Shown: positions 7,587-15,570 of the stretch, one piece after another | Numbering within the stretch: the first letter of the stretch is position 1 | Layout: every line of letters begins with the position of its first letter | From: VRUE01 sp040879985 | GTDB taxonomy: Bacteria; Actinomycetota; Thermoleophilia; Solirubrobacterales; 70-9 | Assembly (NCBI GenBank): GCA_040879985.1 | Contig: JBBDJH010000018.1 | Span: 3,528-67,527 of the forward strand | Length of the DNA: 64,000 nt | Direction: 5' to 3' | Notes under the pieces: generated by a model | What the model was told of the DNA's origin: nothing | Seen by the model: only the letters and a program-made list of their open reading frames with translations | The model's database searches: none | Position numbers and translations under genes: made by a program

Positions 7587-8027
7587 TCAGATTCCGTCCG
7601 CGGCCCGCTCCGCCGCCGGGTCGGCCGGCTCGACCGCGCCCTCGTCCTCCCATTCGGCCGGCTGGCCGAGCGAGGCGCTCTTGACCACCTTGAGGCCGAG
7701 CATCGCGCACTTCATCCGCGTCGCCGAGATCTCGATCCCGAGCAGCTCGAGCACCTCCTCCTTGGGCAGCGCCAGCAGCTCCTCGCGCGTCCTGCCGGCC
7801 AGCTCGTCGGTGAGCAGCGAGGTCGCAGCGGTCGAGATCGCGCAGCCCTGGCCCTCGAAGGCGACCTCCGCCACGCGGCCCTCGTCGTCGAGGCGGATCG
7901 TCACGCGCTGCTCGTCGCCGCAGAAGGGGTTGGTGTCCTCGAACTCGAGGTCGGGCTCCTCCAGGCGGCCGAAGTTGTGCGGCCGCTTGTAGTGCTCGAG
8001 GATCTGGTCGCGGTAGAGCTCGTCCAT
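7587..8027 (-). CDS. sufU: SufU-type Fe-S/sulfur transfer protein
   Basis: A 146-residue SufU/IscU-fold protein. SufU binds zinc and takes persulfide sulfur from SufS to pass to SufB. The three conserved cysteines are present: C36 in NPFCGDE, C62 in GQGCAIS and C107 in RMKCAML. The insertion between the second and third cysteines fits SufU rather than IscU. The C-terminus has a Glu/Ala-rich tail. I chose the ATG at 8027; TAGCCT sits eight bases upstream and no ribosome binding site is seen. In the usual operon it would directly follow sufS, but here an ATPase gene intervenes. Confidence 0.93.
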   Translation of the reverse strand: MDELYRDQILEHYKRPHNFGRLEEPDLEFEDTNPFCGDEQRVTIRLDDEGRVAEVAFEGQGCAISTAATSLLTDELAGRTREELLALPKEEVLELLGIEISATRMKCAMLGLKVVKSASLGQPAEWEDEGAVEPADPAAERAADGI

Positions 8028-8066
8028 GCCCGTCGAGGCTAGCGGAGGGCCCACACCGCCGAAGAC

Positions 8067-9200
8067 TCAGGGGGCGGCGCTTCCGGCGTCGTGGATCTGG
8101 ATCCACCGTTCGAGCAGGGGGTCGACGATCAGTGGGCGACCGTCCACTCTGACCACCTCGCCTCCGGCGATCAGCCCCTTCTCACCGGATTGGGCCTGGC
8201 CCTTGCTCAGCTTGAATCTACGCAGGGTTCGCTGGTTGTAAAGGCTCTCTTCGCTGAGGGCCAAGGCCTTCAGGGTGCGGCGCTTGTTTGCCGTCGCCGC
8301 GATCGACGCCCACGTCCCCTCGAAGCGCTCCTTGGTCTCGCGGTCGACCTGCTTTAGGGCGATGTCGAGCGTCTCGAGCGTCGCGGTCCCGCGCCCTGGG
8401 GTCACCTCCCAAAGATGGTGGGAGAGCAGCATCGCGCGTTGCGGGTGACCGCGTGCGATCGTGAGCAGTGGGTCCAGCGCTTCGCCGCAGTCTTTGCCGC
8501 TCTTGCCGAAGTGGCCGGCGATGTAGTCGCCAAGGTCCAGCACGGCGAGTGGCTCTAAATAGACGGGCCTGGCCTGATCGAACAGCGGTCGACCGCGGTC
8601 GTTGAAGTACTCCTCCAGCAGCGCCTGTTCGGATCCCGAGAAAATGTAGCTGGCGGCGTCGCCGTGGTGCTGGATCTTGCTCCTCAGCAGGCCGTCGAGA
8701 TCTCCTTCCGCTCGCAGGAAGTCTTGAAACTCATCGAAGACGACGATCGTTCGCTCGCCGGTCGTCTCAAGCACCCGCTTGGGGAGGTCCAGGAGGTCAG
8801 CGAGGCGTTGCATCGTGTCGGTCCCCCCGCCGTACTCCAACTCTCCCCCGACTCCCCCCGGCGTGGCTCTGAGGCGGCCCGTCCAGCTTCGGCGCATCCG
8901 GCCGAACATCTGTCCTAGGGTCCCTTTGAGCGCCGGTAGGTAGGCCTCCTCGATGCGGCGCGCTATCTCGGCGGGAGTGGTGGCGAGGAGGAAGTCGACG
9001 TAGATAGTGCGAAAGCCGACCGCCTGCGCCTGATCGCAGAGCTTCAACAAGACGCTGGTCTTGCCGTACCGACGCGGTGCCTGCAATCGCGTGTTGTGGG
9101 CGCCCTCGGCCAACTCCAACAGCTTTCTGACCACGTCCCTGCGGTCGATCAGCTCGCGAGGGGGGACCGGATCGTCATAGATAAAGGGATTGACAGCCAC
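8067..9200 (-). CDS. Archaeal-type AAA/STAND ATPase inserted in the suf locus
   Basis: A 377-residue P-loop ATPase of the archaeal ATPase/MNS type. Walker A is APRRYGKTSVL (about residues 41-51), Walker B is TIVVFDEFQDF, sensor 1 is IFSGSEQAL, and a C-terminal winged-helix-like domain follows (QRTLRRFKLSKGQAQSGEKGLIAGGEVV). Such proteins are common in archaea and scattered in bacteria with no fixed function; some are associated with mobile or conflict systems. It separates sufS from sufU on the same strand, begins with GTG behind its own repeat-containing TATACT promoter, and has visibly lower GC and less biased codon use than the suf genes. Horizontal acquisition is likely. Confidence 0.82.
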   Translation of the reverse strand: MAVNPFIYDDPVPPRELIDRRDVVRKLLELAEGAHNTRLQAPRRYGKTSVLLKLCDQAQAVGFRTIYVDFLLATTPAEIARRIEEAYLPALKGTLGQMFGRMRRSWTGRLRATPGGVGGELEYGGGTDTMQRLADLLDLPKRVLETTGERTIVVFDEFQDFLRAEGDLDGLLRSKIQHHGDAASYIFSGSEQALLEEYFNDRGRPLFDQARPVYLEPLAVLDLGDYIAGHFGKSGKDCGEALDPLLTIARGHPQRAMLLSHHLWEVTPGRGTATLETLDIALKQVDRETKERFEGTWASIAATANKRRTLKALALSEESLYNQRTLRRFKLSKGQAQSGEKGLIAGGEVVRVDGRPLIVDPLLERWIQIHDAGSAAP

Positions 9201-9237
9201 CCAGCCAGTATAGGCTATCTATACCAACCAGTATAGA
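9201..9237 (-). promoter_or_regulatory. Promoter with direct and inverted repeats before the ATPase gene
   Basis: Two 13-bp direct repeats (9201-9213 and 9224-9236, one mismatch, 23 bp apart) each contain TATACT on the minus strand. The arms TCTATAC (9218-9224) and GTATAGA (9231-9237) form an inverted repeat. The nearer TATACT box ends six bases from the GTG at 9200, which fits leaderless initiation. The 23-bp repeat period, about two helical turns, suggests cooperative binding of a repressor. Confidence 0.5.
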
Positions 9238-9262
9238 TTAACTTTACTAGCTAATCCTGGTC

Positions 9263-10522
9263 CTACAGATCGAAGACCCGCCGGGCGTCGTCGAGGCCCT
9301 CGACCAGGCGGTCGATCTCCTCGCGGGTGGTGTAGACGCCGAAGCTGGCGCGGGCGGTGGCCGCGACCCCGAGCCGCTCCATCAGCGGCTGGGCGCAGTG
9401 ATGGCCGGCGCGGACGGCGACGCCGTGGCGGTCGAGGATCTCGGCGACGTCGTGCGCGTGGACCCCCTCGAGCTCGAAGGAGACCGGGCCGACCCGCTCG
9501 GCGCCACGCGGCGGGCCGAAGATGCGCAGGCCGGGCACGCCGCCGAGCCGCTCCAGCGCGTAGTCGGCGACCGAGCGCTCGTGGGCGAGCACGGCCGCCA
9601 TGCCGAGGCCGTCGAGCCAGCGCAGCGCCGAGGCCATGCCGACCGCCTGGGCGATCGCCGGCGTGCCGGCCTCGAAGCGGGCAGGGGGGTCGGCGTAGGT
9701 CGTCCCCGCGGTCTGCACCTTGCGGATCATCGAGCCGCCGCCGAGGAAGGGCGGCATCGCGCGCAGCAGGTCGAGCCTCGCCCAGAGCGCGCCGATCCCG
9801 GTCGGCGCGTAGAGCTTGTGCCCGGTCAGGGCGTAGAAGTCGACGCCCAGCGCCGCCACGTCGACCGGCAACTTCGGCGCCGCCTGGGCGCCGTCCACCA
9901 GGACCAGGGCGCCGGCATCGTGGGCGAGGCGGGCGATCTCGGCGACCGGGTTCTCGGTGCCGAGCACGTTGGAGACGTGGGTGACCGCGACCAGCTTCGG
10001 GCCGCGCTCGAGCAGCGTCGCGTAGGCGTCGATGTCGAGCAGGCCGTCCTCGCCGACCGGCGCCCAGTCGATCGCGGCGCCGGCCCGCTCGGCGAGCTGC
10101 TGCCAGGGGACGATGTTGGAGTGGTGCTCCATCTCGGTCAGCACGATGCGGTCGCCGGCGCCGACGTTGGCGTCGCCCCAGGCCCGCGCGACGAGGTTGA
10201 TCGCCTCGGTCGCGTTGCGGACGAAGATCACCTCGCGGCGGTCGGCGGCGCCGACGTGGTCGGCGACGGTCGCCCGCGCCCCCTCGTAGGCGGCCGTCGC
10301 CTCGGCCGAGAGGGTGTGCGAGCCGCGGTGGACGTTGGAGTGGTGGGCGCGCTCGTAGCGGTCCACGGCCTGGATCGAGGCGAGCACGCGCTGAGCGCTG
10401 GCGCCGCTGTCGAGGTAGGCGACCGGCTGCCCGTTGACCTCGCGCTGCAGCGCCGGGAAGGAGGCGCGGACCTTCGCGATCGGGAAGGCCGGCGTCGCCG
10501 CGGTGCTCGTCGCCGGCTCCAT
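9263..10522 (-). CDS. sufS: Cysteine desulfurase SufS
   Basis: A 419-residue class V aminotransferase-fold enzyme that converts L-cysteine to alanine and an enzyme persulfide, feeding SufU/SufB. The PLP lysine is K236 in ALTGHKLYAP and the persulfide cysteine is C376 in RAGHHCAQPL. The pyridoxal-binding TEMEHHSN and LVDGAQAAPK blocks are also present. The length matches group II desulfurases. The ATG at 10522 lies 10 bp after the sufC stop. Its cysteine substrate may come from the CysO pathway encoded 4 kb away. Confidence 0.97.
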   Translation of the reverse strand: MEPATSTAATPAFPIAKVRASFPALQREVNGQPVAYLDSGASAQRVLASIQAVDRYERAHHSNVHRGSHTLSAEATAAYEGARATVADHVGAADRREVIFVRNATEAINLVARAWGDANVGAGDRIVLTEMEHHSNIVPWQQLAERAGAAIDWAPVGEDGLLDIDAYATLLERGPKLVAVTHVSNVLGTENPVAEIARLAHDAGALVLVDGAQAAPKLPVDVAALGVDFYALTGHKLYAPTGIGALWARLDLLRAMPPFLGGGSMIRKVQTAGTTYADPPARFEAGTPAIAQAVGMASALRWLDGLGMAAVLAHERSVADYALERLGGVPGLRIFGPPRGAERVGPVSFELEGVHAHDVAEILDRHGVAVRAGHHCAQPLMERLGVAATARASFGVYTTREEIDRLVEGLDDARRVFDL

Positions 10523-10532
10523 CGTCGCGAGG

Positions 10533-11303
10533 CTAGGCGGCGGCGCCCGCCTCGACCTCCTCGCCGATCCAGCCGTAGCCCTTCTCCTCGAGCTGCCCGA
10601 CCAGCTCCGGCCCGCCTTCCTTGACGATCCGGCCTTTAAACATGACGTGGACCGAATCGGGCTTGACCATGTGCAGGATGCGCTGGTAGTGGGTGATGAT
10701 CAGCACCCCCATCTCCGGCCCGGCGAAGGTGTTCACCCCGTCGGCGACGACCCGCAGCGCGTCGATGTCGAGGCCGGAATCGGTCTCGTCGAGGATCGCG
10801 ATCTCGGGCTTCAGCAGCGCCAGCTGCAGCAGCTCCATGCGCTTCTTCTCGCCGCCGGAGAAACCGTCGTTGAGGTAGCGGCTGGAGAAGTCCTTGGGGA
10901 TGTTGGCGAGCTGCATCGCCTCCTGGGCCGTCTTGGCGAACTCTTTGATCTTGATCTCGCCTTCGCCGCGCGCCTCGCGGCGGGCGTTGAGGATCATCCG
11001 CAGGTACTTGCTGACCGAGACGCCGGGAATCGCGACCGGGTATTGGAAGGCCATGAAGAGCCCGGCGCGCGAGCGCTCGTCGGGGTCGGCCTCGGTCATG
11101 TCCTCGCCCTTGAAGACGATCGAGCCCTCGGTCACCTGCAGCGACGGGTGGCCCATGATCGCGTTGGCGAGGGTCGACTTGCCGGAGCCGTTGGGCCCCA
11201 TCAGGGCGTGGACCTTGCCCTTCTCGACGTCGAGGTCGAAGCCGCGCAGGATCTCTTTGCCTTCGGCGCTGACGTGCAGGTTGCGTATCTCCAACTCAGC
11301 CAA
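10533..11303 (-). CDS. sufC: SUF ATPase SufC
   Basis: A 256-residue ABC-type ATPase that drives the SufBC2D scaffold. Walker A GPNGSGKST spans residues 36-44, the signature is FSGGEKKRMEL, and Walker B is IAILDETDSGLD, the SufC-specific variant. I chose the TTG at 11303, giving MAELEIRNLHV, because the 62 in-frame codons upstream overlap rrf2 and encode no conserved sequence; GGAG lies five bases upstream. The gene is 25 bp downstream of rrf2 and is the first structural suf gene. Confidence 0.94.
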   Translation of the reverse strand: MAELEIRNLHVSAEGKEILRGFDLDVEKGKVHALMGPNGSGKSTLANAIMGHPSLQVTEGSIVFKGEDMTEADPDERSRAGLFMAFQYPVAIPGVSVSKYLRMILNARREARGEGEIKIKEFAKTAQEAMQLANIPKDFSSRYLNDGFSGGEKKRMELLQLALLKPEIAILDETDSGLDIDALRVVADGVNTFAGPEMGVLIITHYQRILHMVKPDSVHVMFKGRIVKEGGPELVGQLEEKGYGWIGEEVEAGAAA

Positions 11304-11328
11304 TTTCGCTCCGTTCGTGGTTGCGGGG

Positions 11329-11802
11329 TTATGCGGCGCTGCCGACCGGCGTCTGTTCCGCGCCGGACGCGCCGCCGGAGAACTCGACCAGCTCGGCCAG
11401 CGTGGTGCCGGCGAGCGCCTTGGTGACGCCGCTCTGCACCCGGGTCCAGAGCAGCTTCGTCGCGCAGGCCCGGTCGCCGTCGCTCTCATGCGAGCAGAGC
11501 ACCTTGCCCTCGGGAGTCTCGTGGAAGCACTCCATCGGCGCGATCTGCCCTTCCAGCGCCTCGACCACCTCGTCGAGGGTGATCGCCGCGGCCGGCTTGG
11601 CCAGCCGGTAGCCGCCGTGGGCGCCGCGGGTCGAGCTGACCAGCTCGGCGTTGCGCAGCTTGGCGACCAGGTGCTCGAGGTAGGAGAGCGGCAGCCGCTC
11701 CGCCTCGGCGACGGCGCTGAGTGAGACCGGGGCGGAGCCGGGCTGGCGGCCCAGCTCGACCATCAGGCGCACTCCGTACTCGGCTTTGGTCGAGAACAGC
11801 AT
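11329..11802 (-). CDS. Rrf2-family Fe-S-sensing repressor (IscR/SufR-like)
   Basis: A 157-residue winged-helix regulator. The N-terminus MLFSTKAEYGVRLMVEL and the wing RGAHGGYRLAKPA are typical of Rrf2 proteins. Three cysteines, C92, C103 and C113, occupy the cluster-binding loop, as in IscR, so the protein probably senses Fe-S status. As first gene of rrf2-sufCS it is likely the autoregulator of the locus. Actinobacterial suf operons more often begin with an ArsR-like SufR, so an Rrf2 leader is noteworthy. TAGGAT sits eight bases before the ATG inside a palindromic operator candidate. Confidence 0.92.
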   Translation of the reverse strand: MLFSTKAEYGVRLMVELGRQPGSAPVSLSAVAEAERLPLSYLEHLVAKLRNAELVSSTRGAHGGYRLAKPAAAITLDEVVEALEGQIAPMECFHETPEGKVLCSHESDGDRACATKLLWTRVQSGVTKALAGTTLAELVEFSGGASGAEQTPVGSAA

Positions 11803-11809
11803 CGGCCTA

Positions 11810-11832
11810 AATCCTACTGAAGCGGTCGGTTA
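11810..11832 (-). promoter_or_regulatory. Candidate Rrf2 operator/leaderless promoter for rrf2-sufC-sufS
   Basis: The plus-strand half-site AATCCTACT (11810-11818) is identical to the half-site in front of the Rieske gene. After the same 5-bp spacer comes GGTCGGTTA (11824-11832), which matches the other half-site at six of nine positions. On the minus strand the site contains TAGGAT (11811-11816), eight bases from the rrf2 ATG. The site touches the stop codon of the upstream MFS gene. Confidence 0.6.
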
Positions 11833-13305
11833 TGCGGACGCGGGCTCGCTCGCCTCGTCGTCGGAGACGGCCCGGCCGATCTCGACGTGGGCGCGGCTGT
11901 CGCTGCCGCGAATCAGCACGAGGGTGAGGACGAAGCCCAGCGCGGCGAACCCGGCGCCGCCGAGGAAGGCGGTCTGGAAGCCCTCGGTCAGGGCGGCCGG
12001 GTCGGGCTGCCCGCCGGACGGGGTCAGGTTGAACGCCCGCGAGGTGGCGATCGTCGAGAGCACGGCGAGCCCGAGCGCGCCGCCGATCTGCTGCGAGGTG
12101 TTGATCAGGCCGCTGGCAAGGCCGGCCTCGGTCTCGCGCACGCCGGAGACGGCGGCGATCGTCGTCGTCACGAAGGAGAAGCCGAGTCCGACGGCGGCGA
12201 GCAGCGAGGGCCCGAGGATGTCGGTCGTGAAGCCGCCGCCGACCGAGGCGCGGCTGAACCAGAGGAGCCCGGCGACGATGAAGAGCATCCCCGCGGCGAG
12301 CACCGGCTTGTAGCCGAGCTTGGTGACGAGCTGGGAGGCGATCGCGGCCGAGGCCATGATCGTCAGCGCCAGCGGCAGGTAGGAGAGGCCGGTCTTGATC
12401 GCGCTGTAGCCGAGCACCTGCTGCATGTAGAGAGAGATGAAGAAGAACATCGAGATCAGCGAGGCCCCGACCAGCAGGCCGACCACGTTGGCTCCGGTCA
12501 GGGTGCGGATGCGGAAGATCGAGAAGGGCACCAGCGGCTTGGCCGAGCGCAGCTCGATCGCGACGAAGGCGGCGAGCAGGACGGCGGAGAGGGCGAGCAG
12601 GCCGATCGTCCGGCCCGAGCCCCAGCCGGCCTCGGTGGCGTCGACGACGGCGTAGACGAGGATCGAGAGCGCCGCGGTGACGGTGACGGCGCCGGCGACG
12701 TCGAAGGCGCGGGTCTCGTGGTCGGCGCGGCTCTCGGCGATCAGCCTTGGCGCGAGGACGAGGGCGAGCAGGGCGACCGGCACGTTGACCCAGAGCACCC
12801 ACTCCCAGCCGAGCCCGTCGGTGAGGATGCCGCCGAGCAGGACCCCCGCGGCGCCGCCCGAGCCGGCCACGGCGCCCCAGACCCCGAGCGCCCTGTTGCG
12901 CTCGGCGCCGTCGCCGAAGGTGGTGGTGACGATCGAGAGCGCCGCCGGCGAGATGATCGCCGCGCCGAGGCCCTGCGCCGCCCGCGCCGCGATCAGCTGC
13001 CCTTCGGTCGCGGCGAAGCCGGCTGCGAGCGAGGCGACCGCGACCAGCGCCAGGCCGGCCATGAAGACCCGTCGCCGCCCGAGCAGGTCGGCGGTGCGGC
13101 CGCCGAGCAGGAGGAAGCCGCCGAAGGTGAGCACGTAGGCGTTGACCACCCAGGGCAGGTTCTCCTGCGAGAAGTCGAGCGCCGTGCCGATCGAAGGCAG
13201 CGCCACGTTGACGATCGAGGCGTCGAGGACGACGACGAACTGGGCCGAGCAGAGCAGCACCAGGGCGAGCCAGCGTTTCTCCTTAAAATCCCGCGAGGCC
13301 GTCAT
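11830..13305 (-). CDS. MFS exporter, DHA2/EmrB-QacA family (14 TM)
   Basis: A 491-residue drug:proton antiporter. The N-terminus FVVVLDASIVNVALPSIG and the motif A region GGRTADLLGRRRVF are hallmarks of the 14-TM EmrB/QacA group, and hydrophobic segments continue to about residue 460, followed by an acidic tail. The substrate cannot be predicted. The ATG at 13305 is preceded by TACTGT six bases upstream, within GTGAC-TACT-GTGAC, a short direct repeat that might be a regulator site. It is divergent from htpX, and only 27 bp separate its stop from rrf2. Confidence 0.9.
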   Translation of the reverse strand: MTASRDFKEKRWLALVLLCSAQFVVVLDASIVNVALPSIGTALDFSQENLPWVVNAYVLTFGGFLLLGGRTADLLGRRRVFMAGLALVAVASLAAGFAATEGQLIAARAAQGLGAAIISPAALSIVTTTFGDGAERNRALGVWGAVAGSGGAAGVLLGGILTDGLGWEWVLWVNVPVALLALVLAPRLIAESRADHETRAFDVAGAVTVTAALSILVYAVVDATEAGWGSGRTIGLLALSAVLLAAFVAIELRSAKPLVPFSIFRIRTLTGANVVGLLVGASLISMFFFISLYMQQVLGYSAIKTGLSYLPLALTIMASAAIASQLVTKLGYKPVLAAGMLFIVAGLLWFSRASVGGGFTTDILGPSLLAAVGLGFSFVTTTIAAVSGVRETEAGLASGLINTSQQIGGALGLAVLSTIATSRAFNLTPSGGQPDPAALTEGFQTAFLGGAGFAALGFVLTLVLIRGSDSRAHVEIGRAVSDDEASEPASA

Positions 13306-13396
13306 GTCGTCACAGTAGTCACCTCATCTCGAACGAGTTGCGAAGCCTCGACGCCCTGCATCTGGCCTGCCCTCGGCTAGCGGCGCTACTCGCGAC

Positions 13397-13410
13397 GCTA
13401 CACTTCAAAA
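13397..13410 (+). promoter_or_regulatory. htpX promoter box related to the cys promoters
   Basis: GCTACACTT (13397-13405) matches the first nine bases of the cys promoter 17-mer (GCTATACTT) at eight of nine positions and supplies a TACACT -10-like box. It continues into ACTTCAAAA (13402-13410), the reverse complement of TTTTGAAGT found in the 17-mer. It lies 24 bp before the htpX ATG. Confidence 0.4.
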
Positions 13411-13433
13411 CGCAAAACGATCGGAGCGATGCG

Positions 13434-14294
13434 ATGAGCACCACCAAACAATCCAACCGGGGCGCGGCCATCCGGACGACGATCCTGCTGGCTTCCCTCG
13501 GCGGTCTTCTCGTCCTGATCGGCGCCTTGATCGGCGGCGCCCCGACGGCGGGCCTCTTCCTCGGCATCGCCCTGCTGATCAACCTCGGCTCCTACTTCTT
13601 CAGCGACAAGCTGGCGCTGAAGATGGCGCGGGCCAAGCCGATCGACGAGTCCGAAGCGCCGCGCCTCTACCAGATCATGCGCGAACTGACGACGCGCGCC
13701 GGGTTGCCGATGCCGCGCCTCTACATGATCCCGCAGGAGCAGCCCAACGCCTTCGCCACCGGCCGCAACCCGAAGAACGCCGCGGTCGCGGTCACCGCCG
13801 GGATCACCAAGCTGCTCTCCGAGGACGAGCTGCGCGGCGTGCTCGCCCACGAGCTCGCCCACATCCAGCACCGCGACATCCTGATCCAGACGATCGCCTC
13901 GGCGATCGGCGCCGCGATCACCTACCTCGCCTACATGATGCTCTGGTTCGGCGGCGACAACGACTCACCGCTCAGTCTCGTCGCCTCGCTGGCGATGGTC
14001 CTGCTGGCGCCGATCGCGGCGACGATCATCCAGCTCTCGATCTCGCGCCAGCGCGAGTACTCGGCCGACGCCGGCGGGGCCCAGATCTGCGGCAACCCGG
14101 AGTCGCTGGCCAGCGCCCTGCTGCGCCTCGAGCAGGGCGCGGCGGCGATGCCGATGCAGGTCAACCAGGCCTCCGAGCCGCTCTACATCGTCAAGCCGTT
14201 CGCGGCCAAGGGCATTGCCGGCCTCTTCTCGACCCACCCGCCGATCGAAGAGCGGGTCAAGCGCCTGCGCCAGATGCGCCCCAGCCTCGGCTAG
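13434..14294 (+). CDS. htpX: Membrane zinc metalloprotease HtpX (M48)
   Basis: A 286-residue integral membrane protease involved in membrane protein quality control. Two hydrophobic segments (residues about 12-55) precede the catalytic HELAH at 139-143 in VLAHELAHIQHRD. The third zinc ligand region is REYSADAGGAQICG, and a membrane hairpin lies between. The C-terminus STHPPIEERVKRLRQM is typical. The ATG at 13434 has GGAGCG upstream; a longer reading from 13338 would pass through the promoter box and is rejected. A strong terminator follows the stop. Confidence 0.95.
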   Translation: MSTTKQSNRGAAIRTTILLASLGGLLVLIGALIGGAPTAGLFLGIALLINLGSYFFSDKLALKMARAKPIDESEAPRLYQIMRELTTRAGLPMPRLYMIPQEQPNAFATGRNPKNAAVAVTAGITKLLSEDELRGVLAHELAHIQHRDILIQTIASAIGAAITYLAYMMLWFGGDNDSPLSLVASLAMVLLAPIAATIIQLSISRQREYSADAGGAQICGNPESLASALLRLEQGAAAMPMQVNQASEPLYIVKPFAAKGIAGLFSTHPPIEERVKRLRQMRPSLG

Positions 14295-14314
14295 GCGATT
14301 TGGCTCCCAGAACT

Positions 14315-14344
14315 CGAAAAGGCCGCCTCCGGGCGGCCTTTTCG
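14315..14344 (+). terminator. Rho-independent terminator after htpX
   Basis: Perfect 13-bp arms 14315-14327 and 14332-14344 flank a 4-base loop, with GGCCGCC/GGCGGCC at the core and a TTTT run in the right arm. It isolates htpX from the cys promoter six bases further on. Confidence 0.9.
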
Positions 14345-14349
14345 TTGTC

Positions 14350-14366
14350 GCTATACTTTTTGAAGT
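14350..14366 (+). promoter_or_regulatory. Shared 17-bp cys promoter element, copy 1
   Basis: GCTATACTTTTTGAAGT is identical to the element at 15894-15910. It contains the -10-like TATACT and a partly palindromic ACTT-TTTG-AAGT. It lies 31 bp upstream of the rhodanese-MoeB gene, directly after the htpX terminator. Confidence 0.65.
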
Positions 14367-14397
14367 GAAAGCGGATCGGAATTAGGGAGATTTACGA

Positions 14398-15552
14398 ATG
14401 GCAACGCAGACCAAGCAGCAGATCGAGGAGATCGAGGCGTTCGAGGCGGCGCAGGAGATCGAGGCCGGCGACGTCGTCCTGATCGACACCCGCGAGCCGC
14501 ACGAGTACCAGGAGGCCCACCTCGAGAACGGCAAGCTGGTGCCGCCGGGAGTGCTCGCCGACGAGATCGCCGCCGCGGCGCCCGACAAGTCGGCCCGCAC
14601 GATCGTCTATTGCCGCAGCGGCAACCGCTCCTACAAGGCCGCCGAACAGCTCGCAGCGCTCGGCTACGAGGACGTCGCCTCGATGGCGGGCGGGATCGTC
14701 GCCTGGCAGGAGCAGGGGCTGCCGGTGGTCGCCGCCAGCGGCATGACCGCCGAGCAGCGCGACCGCTACTCGCGCCACACGCTGCTGCCCGAGGTCGGCG
14801 TCGACGGCCAGCTGAAGATGCTCAACGCGAAGGTGCTGTTGATCGGCGCCGGCGGGCTCGGCGCGCCGACGGCGCTCTACCTCGCCGCGGCCGGGATCGG
14901 CACCCTCGGCCTGGTCGACGACGACGTCGTCGACGCCTCCAACCTGCAGCGACAGGTGATCCACAACACCGAGCGGATCGGCACCCCGAAGACGCAGTCC
15001 GCGCGGCTGACGATCGAGGCGCTCAACCCCGACGTGAACGTGATCGAGCACAACCTGCGGATGACCTCGTCCAACATCGTCGAGCTGCTCAGCGAGTACG
15101 ACGTGATCGTCGACGGCGCCGACAACTTCCCCACCCGCTACCTGCTCAACGATGCCTCGGTGCGGCTGCGCAAGCCGGTCGTCTCCGCCTCGATCCTCAG
15201 CTTCGACGGGCAGATCTCGACCTTCGTGCCCTTCGAGGGCCCCTGCTACCGCTGCCTCTACCCGACGCCGCCGCCGGCCGAGCTGGCGCCGAGCTGCTCG
15301 GCCAACGGCGTGCTCGGCGTGATGGCCGGGACGATGGGCCTGCTGCAGGCCAACGAGGTGCTCAAGCTCGTCTTGGGGATCGGCGAGCCGCTGATCGGCC
15401 GCCTGCTGCTCTTCGAGGCGCTCAGCACGAGGTTTACGGAGCTGAAGGTGCGGCGCGACCCGGGCTGCCCGATCTGCGGGCCCGACGCGCCCGAGGTCCC
15501 GGAGTCCGAGTTGGGCAAGTTCCCCGACTACGAGCTCTTCTGCGCCGGGTAG
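14398..15552 (+). CDS. Rhodanese-MoeB fusion, sulfur-carrier activating enzyme (MoeZ-like)
   Basis: A 384-residue fusion. An N-terminal rhodanese domain (about 1-110) has its active cysteine at C72 in YCRSGNRS. A ThiF/MoeB adenylyltransferase domain (about 118-380) has the nucleotide loop LIGAGGLGAPT and the zinc cysteine pairs C282/C285 and C356/C359. The enzyme should adenylate the C-terminal GG of the adjacent CysO and convert it to a thiocarboxylate with sulfur from the rhodanese. In mycobacterial MoeZ the rhodanese follows the MoeB domain; here the order is reversed. The gene lies 18 bp before cysO, so they probably share a transcript. Confidence 0.92.
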   Translation: MATQTKQQIEEIEAFEAAQEIEAGDVVLIDTREPHEYQEAHLENGKLVPPGVLADEIAAAAPDKSARTIVYCRSGNRSYKAAEQLAALGYEDVASMAGGIVAWQEQGLPVVAASGMTAEQRDRYSRHTLLPEVGVDGQLKMLNAKVLLIGAGGLGAPTALYLAAAGIGTLGLVDDDVVDASNLQRQVIHNTERIGTPKTQSARLTIEALNPDVNVIEHNLRMTSSNIVELLSEYDVIVDGADNFPTRYLLNDASVRLRKPVVSASILSFDGQISTFVPFEGPCYRCLYPTPPPAELAPSCSANGVLGVMAGTMGLLQANEVLKLVLGIGEPLIGRLLLFEALSTRFTELKVRRDPGCPICGPDAPEVPESELGKFPDYELFCAG

Positions 15553-15570
15553 CCGGTAGATTTCCGCGCC

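Noticed and set aside
8028..9262. Insertion sequence or transposon carrying the ATPase
   Set aside because: No transposase, terminal inverted repeats or target duplication were found at the edges; only promoter-type repeats exist on one side.
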